From assembly GCA_964359745.1 (NCBI GenBank), contig CAYHTR010000003.1, positions 1 through 32,079 of the forward strand: DNA of 32,079 bases. Direction: 5' to 3'. Shown here one piece after another: positions 29,146-32,079 of this stretch. A model generated the notes under the pieces. The model saw only the letters and a program-made list of their open reading frames with translations, made no database searches and was not told the DNA's origin. The translations under genes and the position numbers were made by a program. Within the stretch, counting starts at the first letter, position 1. Each line of letters starts with the position of its first letter. Source of the stretch: JANLHG01 sp964359745 (GTDB taxonomy: Bacteria > Patescibacteriota > Minisyncoccia > Phycocordibacterales > PALSA-1337).

Positions 29146-29838
29146 ATGCTTACAATAAATTTTGAAACTAGAGATAAGACACAAAAATTAGAGACCCTTC
29201 GCAAAAGTGGTAAAATCCCAGCAGTGTTTTATGGTAGAAAAGAAAAATCTACTCCCATTACCATATCTTCTGCCGATTTTTTAAAAATATGGAAAAAAGC
29301 TGGTGAATCCTCAATTGTTGAACTCAAAGGAGTTTCTGATGGCCATGAAGCGCTTATTAAGGCTATTGATGTGCATCCAGTAACTAGTGTACCAAGACAT
29401 GTTGATTTTTATGTAGTTGAAAAAGGAAAAAAACTTGAAATAAAAGTGCCAATCAATTTTATTGGAGTTTCTACAGCAGTTAAGGATCTTGGCGGTATTT
29501 TGGTTAAGGTGCTTCACGAAGTTGACATTGAAGCGTTGCCTAAAGATTTGCCTAGAGAAATAAATGTTGATATTGCTAAACTTGAAACACTTGAAAGTCA
29601 GATTTTGGCGAAAGATATTATATTACCAACAGGAGTAGAGCTCAAAGTGTCTCCTGAAGAGGTTGTAGCGCTTATTGAAGTGGCAAAAGAGGAAGTTGTA
29701 GAAACAACACCTATAGATATGTCTGCTATTGAAGTTGAAAAGAAAGGTAAGGAAGCCAAAGAGGGTGAAGCTCCTGTGGAAGGTGATACTAAAGAAGCTC
29801 CAAAAGCTGAGGAAAAGAAAGAGAAGAAGGGTAAGTAA
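29146..29838 (+). CDS. rplY: 50S ribosomal protein bL25 (CTC form)
   Basis: bL25 binds 5S rRNA. The 230-aa protein has the L25 domain (residues 1 to about 90: LRKSGKIPAVFYGRKEKSTP, ALIKAIDVHPVTSVPRHVDF). The CTC C-terminal beta domain (about 95-185: VKDLGGILVKVLHEVDIEALP) follows, then a Lys/Glu/Ala-rich tail of about 40 residues. The long CTC form is usual in many bacteria. A palindromic repeat begins within its stop codon. Confidence 0.94.
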   Translation: MLTINFETRDKTQKLETLRKSGKIPAVFYGRKEKSTPITISSADFLKIWKKAGESSIVELKGVSDGHEALIKAIDVHPVTSVPRHVDFYVVEKGKKLEIKVPINFIGVSTAVKDLGGILVKVLHEVDIEALPKDLPREINVDIAKLETLESQILAKDIILPTGVELKVSPEEVVALIEVAKEEVVETTPIDMSAIEVEKKGKEAKEGEAPVEGDTKEAPKAEEKKEKKGK

Positions 29839-29890
29839 ATCCTCCCCAACCCCTCCTTTATAAAGGAGGGGAATTCAAAGGGGTGGATTT
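29837..29890. repeat. Palindromic element between rplY and the transglycosylase gene
   Basis: Outer arms AAATCC-T-CCCC (29837-29847) and GGGG-T-GGATTT (29880-29890) pair around one mismatch. The core is a perfect 22-base palindrome built from CCCCTCCTTTA and its complement (29850-29871). It begins inside the rplY stop codon and ends 6 bases before the -10 of the next gene. It belongs to the same family as 14485-14557, but with one inner hairpin instead of two. Confidence 0.8.
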
Positions 29891-29896
29891 TGATGT

Positions 29897-29902
29897 TATA
29901 AT
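29897..29902 (+). promoter_or_regulatory. -10 element of the transglycosylase gene
   Basis: TATAAT ends 6 bases before ATG 29909. The -35 region falls within the palindromic element and shows no good match. Confidence 0.55.
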
Positions 29903-29908
29903 AACCAA

Positions 29909-31246
29909 ATGTACCGTATATTAATTGCATTTGTTATTTTATTTTTTGCCACTTTTGCATACGCTCAAGAAACTTGTCCTACGAATGGTCAACCTTTGAC
30001 TGACGCACAACGAGTAATATGTCAAAAAGAACTTGATGATGTAAACATTCAAATTGCTCAACAAGATGCTATTCTTAAAAATCAGCAACAGCAAACATAT
30101 TCGCTTGCACGCGATGTTGCTATACTAAAAGCAAAAATTGAAAAAGCTAAACTTGATATAAAAGCAAAAACAATCCTTATAAATGGACTATCAAAAGATA
30201 TTACTCAAAAGCAGACAGTTATCGGTAATCTTGCTAATAAAATTGACAAAGAAAAAGAATCGCTCGGACAGCTTTTGAGAAAAACAAATGAAATGGAATT
30301 TTATTCGTTGCCTGAAATACTTCTTTCACAACAAGATATTTCTTTCTTTTTTCTTGATTTGGATAATTTTTATTCAATTCAAACAAGTTTGAAGGATTCT
30401 TTTGCGGAACTTAAGCAAGCTAAAAATGAAACTAATGTTCAGAAGCAAAATTTGGAAGTTAAAAAAGATTCAGAAACTGATGCAAAAGTCGCAATTGAAA
30501 CAAATAAACGCAATATTGAAAAAAATCAAGCCGAACTTAATGTTCTTTTAGGTTTAAGTAAAACCCAGGAAAAAAATTATCAAGCTGTTTTGAACGATAA
30601 AGCCAGACGAGCTACTGAAATAAGAAACGCGCTGTTCGCCTTGCGGGATAGTGTGGCTATTCCTTTTGGTAAAGCTCTTGAATACGCCAATTTTGCTTCA
30701 CAAAAAACTGGTGTTCGTCCAGCATTCCTTCTAGCTATTTTGACTCAGGAATCAAACTTAGGTAAAAATGTTGGATCTTGTTATCTTACAAATCAACAAA
30801 CAGGAGAAGGTGTTAACACGAAAACAGGAAAAGTTTTTCCAAATGTGATGAAACCTACTCGTGATGTTGGTCCGTTTATTGAAATAACAAAAGCATTAGG
30901 TCTCGATCCGTTTAAAGCTACGGTATCTTGTCCTATTGTTTCGACAACTTATTGGAATAGTGGTTCTATGGGACCAGCACAATTTCTTCCATCGACATGG
31001 AAACTTTTTATAAATCGTTTGAAAAATATTTTAGGTTATGTTGCTAATCCTTGGGAACCAAAAGATGCTTTTCTAGCTTCTGCTATGTATTTGAGCGATC
31101 TTGGAGGTATTGGCGAAAGTACAAGTGCTCAAAGCAAAGCTGCTTGTAGATATAATACCGGCTCTCAAATATCTACCTGTTCTTATAGCAGAAGCGTGAT
31201 GAAATTAGCTATAAAGATACAGGGAACTATCGATGAACTTGATTAG
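29909..31246 (+). CDS. Exported coiled-coil lytic transglycosylase-like peptidoglycan hydrolase
   Basis: The 445-aa product has a signal peptide (1-19, ending AYA). A long coiled coil follows (about 33-245), rich in Lys/Gln/Glu and broken by a hydrophobic stretch near 135-155, as in CwlO/PcsB/EnvC regulators of wall hydrolases. The C-terminal domain (about 250-440) is lysozyme-like. E281 in LLAILTQESNLGKNVG is the expected catalytic acid, and GSMGPAQFLPSTW is the matching substrate-cleft motif of SLT/MltB enzymes. It likely cleaves glycan strands at division or pilus sites, with the coiled coil controlling access. Fusing hydrolase and coiled coil in one protein is notable. Confidence 0.88.
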   Translation: MYRILIAFVILFFATFAYAQETCPTNGQPLTDAQRVICQKELDDVNIQIAQQDAILKNQQQQTYSLARDVAILKAKIEKAKLDIKAKTILINGLSKDITQKQTVIGNLANKIDKEKESLGQLLRKTNEMEFYSLPEILLSQQDISFFFLDLDNFYSIQTSLKDSFAELKQAKNETNVQKQNLEVKKDSETDAKVAIETNKRNIEKNQAELNVLLGLSKTQEKNYQAVLNDKARRATEIRNALFALRDSVAIPFGKALEYANFASQKTGVRPAFLLAILTQESNLGKNVGSCYLTNQQTGEGVNTKTGKVFPNVMKPTRDVGPFIEITKALGLDPFKATVSCPIVSTTYWNSGSMGPAQFLPSTWKLFINRLKNILGYVANPWEPKDAFLASAMYLSDLGGIGESTSAQSKAACRYNTGSQISTCSYSRSVMKLAIKIQGTIDELD

Positions 31247-31274
31247 AAATAACTAAAATGCTAGAGTATGTCAT

Positions 31275-31487
31275 ATGAAAAAAGATATACATCCAGCATA
31301 TTTTCCTAAGGCAGTATTTTCCTGTGCTTGCGGTAAAAAGATGACTATTGGCTCTACTAAAGAAAAAGTGGAAGTGGAAATTTGTAGTAATTGTCATCCA
31401 TATTATACGGGAAATGACAAGGTTCTTGATGCGGCAGGGCGAGTGGAAAAATTCAAAACTCGAGCTTCTAAAAAGAAGAAAAGTTAA
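31275..31487 (+). CDS. rpmE: 50S ribosomal protein bL31, zinc-binding form
   Basis: The 70-aa protein has MKKDIHPAYFP, then CACG (C17, C19) and CSNC (C37, C40), the four cysteines of the zinc-containing bL31. HPYYTG and a basic C terminus follow. Length is normal. It lies between the transglycosylase gene and prfA; rpmE next to prfA is a common bacterial arrangement. Confidence 0.96.
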   Translation: MKKDIHPAYFPKAVFSCACGKKMTIGSTKEKVEVEICSNCHPYYTGNDKVLDAAGRVEKFKTRASKKKKS

Positions 31488-31493
31488 CAAAAG

Positions 31494-31603
31494 AACCCGA
31501 GGACTTTCGTTCGTGCTTGGCACAAAAATTTTTTGCTAAAAATTTTCTCTGTTCCGCGCCGTTCGCGCTACACAAGGCCCGCCCGAACGAAAGTCCTCGG
31601 GTT
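31494..31603. repeat. 110-base element with perfect 20-bp inverted ends, terminator-like
   Basis: The left arm 31494-31513 (starts AACCCGAGG, ends TTTCGTTCG) is the exact complement of the right arm 31584-31603. The 70-base interior has an A/T-rich half (ACAAAAATTTTTTGC, TAAAAATTTT) and a GC-rich half (CCGCGCCGTTCGCGC). After the right arm, TTTTGATTTT gives a U tract on the plus strand, so it can terminate rpmE transcripts. Long exact arms and mixed composition suggest a mobile MITE-type unit rather than a plain terminator. Confidence 0.75.
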
Positions 31604-31614
31604 TTGATTTTAAA

Positions 31615-32079
31615 ATGAACCTAGAAGAATTTAAAAAAAATCACAGAACCAGTTATCTCGCCGAAACATACGAGCGACTTTTGGCTGAAGAAAAAGATTT
31701 AAAAGCAATGGAAACAGGCGACCCTTCATTTCGCGGATTAGTTGCGGAAGATTTGAAAAATATTGAAATTCAAAAAGAAGCACTTGAAAAACAAATGCGA
31801 GAAATTGCGGAGGAGGTAAAAGTTGCTGATGAAATACCAACAGAGCTTATTCTTGAAGTTCGCGCTGGCGCTGGTGGAGATGAAGCAGCTTTATTTGCTG
31901 AAGAATTGGCTATGATGTATAAAAAATACGCCGAAAATCGTGGATGGAAATTTAAAACATTAGAAGAATCGAGAAGCGCATCTGGCGGATACAAAGAAGC
32001 GTCATTTGAGATTTCCGGAAAAGATGTTTTTGCCAAATTACAATATGAAACTGGAGTCCATCGTATTCAGCGGGTTCCT
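31615..32079 (+). CDS. prfA: Peptide chain release factor 1 (partial, 3' end outside window)
   Basis: RF1 releases peptides at UAA and UAG codons. The 155 codons present begin with a short helical N-terminal domain, then LILEVRAGAGGDEAALFAEE (78-97), GWKFKTLEESRSASGGYKEA and the start of HRIQRVP. These are RF1/RF2 domain 2 motifs, and RAGAGGDEAALFAEEL with MYxxYAExxGW fits RF1. The GGQ loop and codon-recognition region lie beyond the window. The N-terminal domain is only about 78 residues, against roughly 115 in E. coli RF1. The start is ATG 31615, 11 bases after the inverted-repeat element. Confidence 0.94.
   Translation, partial: MNLEEFKKNHRTSYLAETYERLLAEEKDLKAMETGDPSFRGLVAEDLKNIEIQKEALEKQMREIAEEVKVADEIPTELILEVRAGAGGDEAALFAEELAMMYKKYAENRGWKFKTLEESRSASGGYKEASFEISGKDVFAKLQYETGVHRIQRVP

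Noticed and set aside
1..32079. Use of TGA as a sense codon, as in some other Patescibacteria groups
   Set aside because: TGA ends several genes exactly where the family should end (for example the pilN-like gene at 7595-7597, overlapping the next start), and proteins have normal lengths with the standard code.

Overview
The window looks like a chromosomal segment of a Candidate Phyla Radiation (Patescibacteria) bacterium, most probably a Parcubacteria-type lineage. The signs are an AT-rich sequence with the standard code (TGA is used as a stop), very tight packing, many promoters placed 6-10 bases before the start codon with no Shine-Dalgarno, a complete monoderm-style type IV pilus locus, secreted Cys-rich and NPF/NPL-repeat proteins, and altered versions of housekeeping proteins (EF-P, LigA, RF1). 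The lineage is an inference from gene content; there is no rRNA here to prove it.

Layout. 1-3200: the end of a probable FtsH, tRNA-Ile(UAU), a MazEF-type toxin-antitoxin pair, recG, tRNA-Ser(GCU). 3114-4386: a minus-strand comF and a methyltransferase whose last codons run antisense through tRNA-Ser. 4436-17508: the type IV pilus locus, with pilM, then an interruption (small membrane protein, a possible mini-ORF, a DUF3800 protein on the opposite strand), then pilN/O/P-like genes, pilB, a CheY-like regulator, pilT, pilC, three pilin paralogues, pilD and four minor pilins. 17519-24308: ligA, a PD-(D/E)XK protein, a ZIP metal transporter, a Pif1-like helicase, a membrane protein with NPF/NPL repeats, a secreted protein with four Cys modules, and a RecB/Cas4-like nuclease. 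24307-24453: a candidate small RNA on the minus strand with its own promoter and terminator. 24486-32079: a DedA-PAP2 fusion, rpsF-ssb-rpsR, two exported surface proteins, efp (minus), rplY, a coiled-coil lytic transglycosylase, rpmE and the first part of prfA.

How it fits together. The pilus genes are a full assembly-retraction machine without a secretin, as expected for a cell with no outer membrane. ComF, RecG, LigA, the Pif1 helicase, SSB and the RecB-like nuclease form a scattered DNA-handling set that could serve DNA taken up through pili; that link is inference. Several gene junctions are filled exactly by palindromic repeat elements that start at or next to stop codons (12853-12964, 14485-14557, 29837-29890, 31494-31603). 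The strongest candidates for something undescribed are the small RNA at 24307-24419 with an exposed CCUCCU, the 16-cysteine secreted protein at 22312-23472, and the inverted-repeat element at 31494-31603. No gene-free stretch exceeds about 200 bases.
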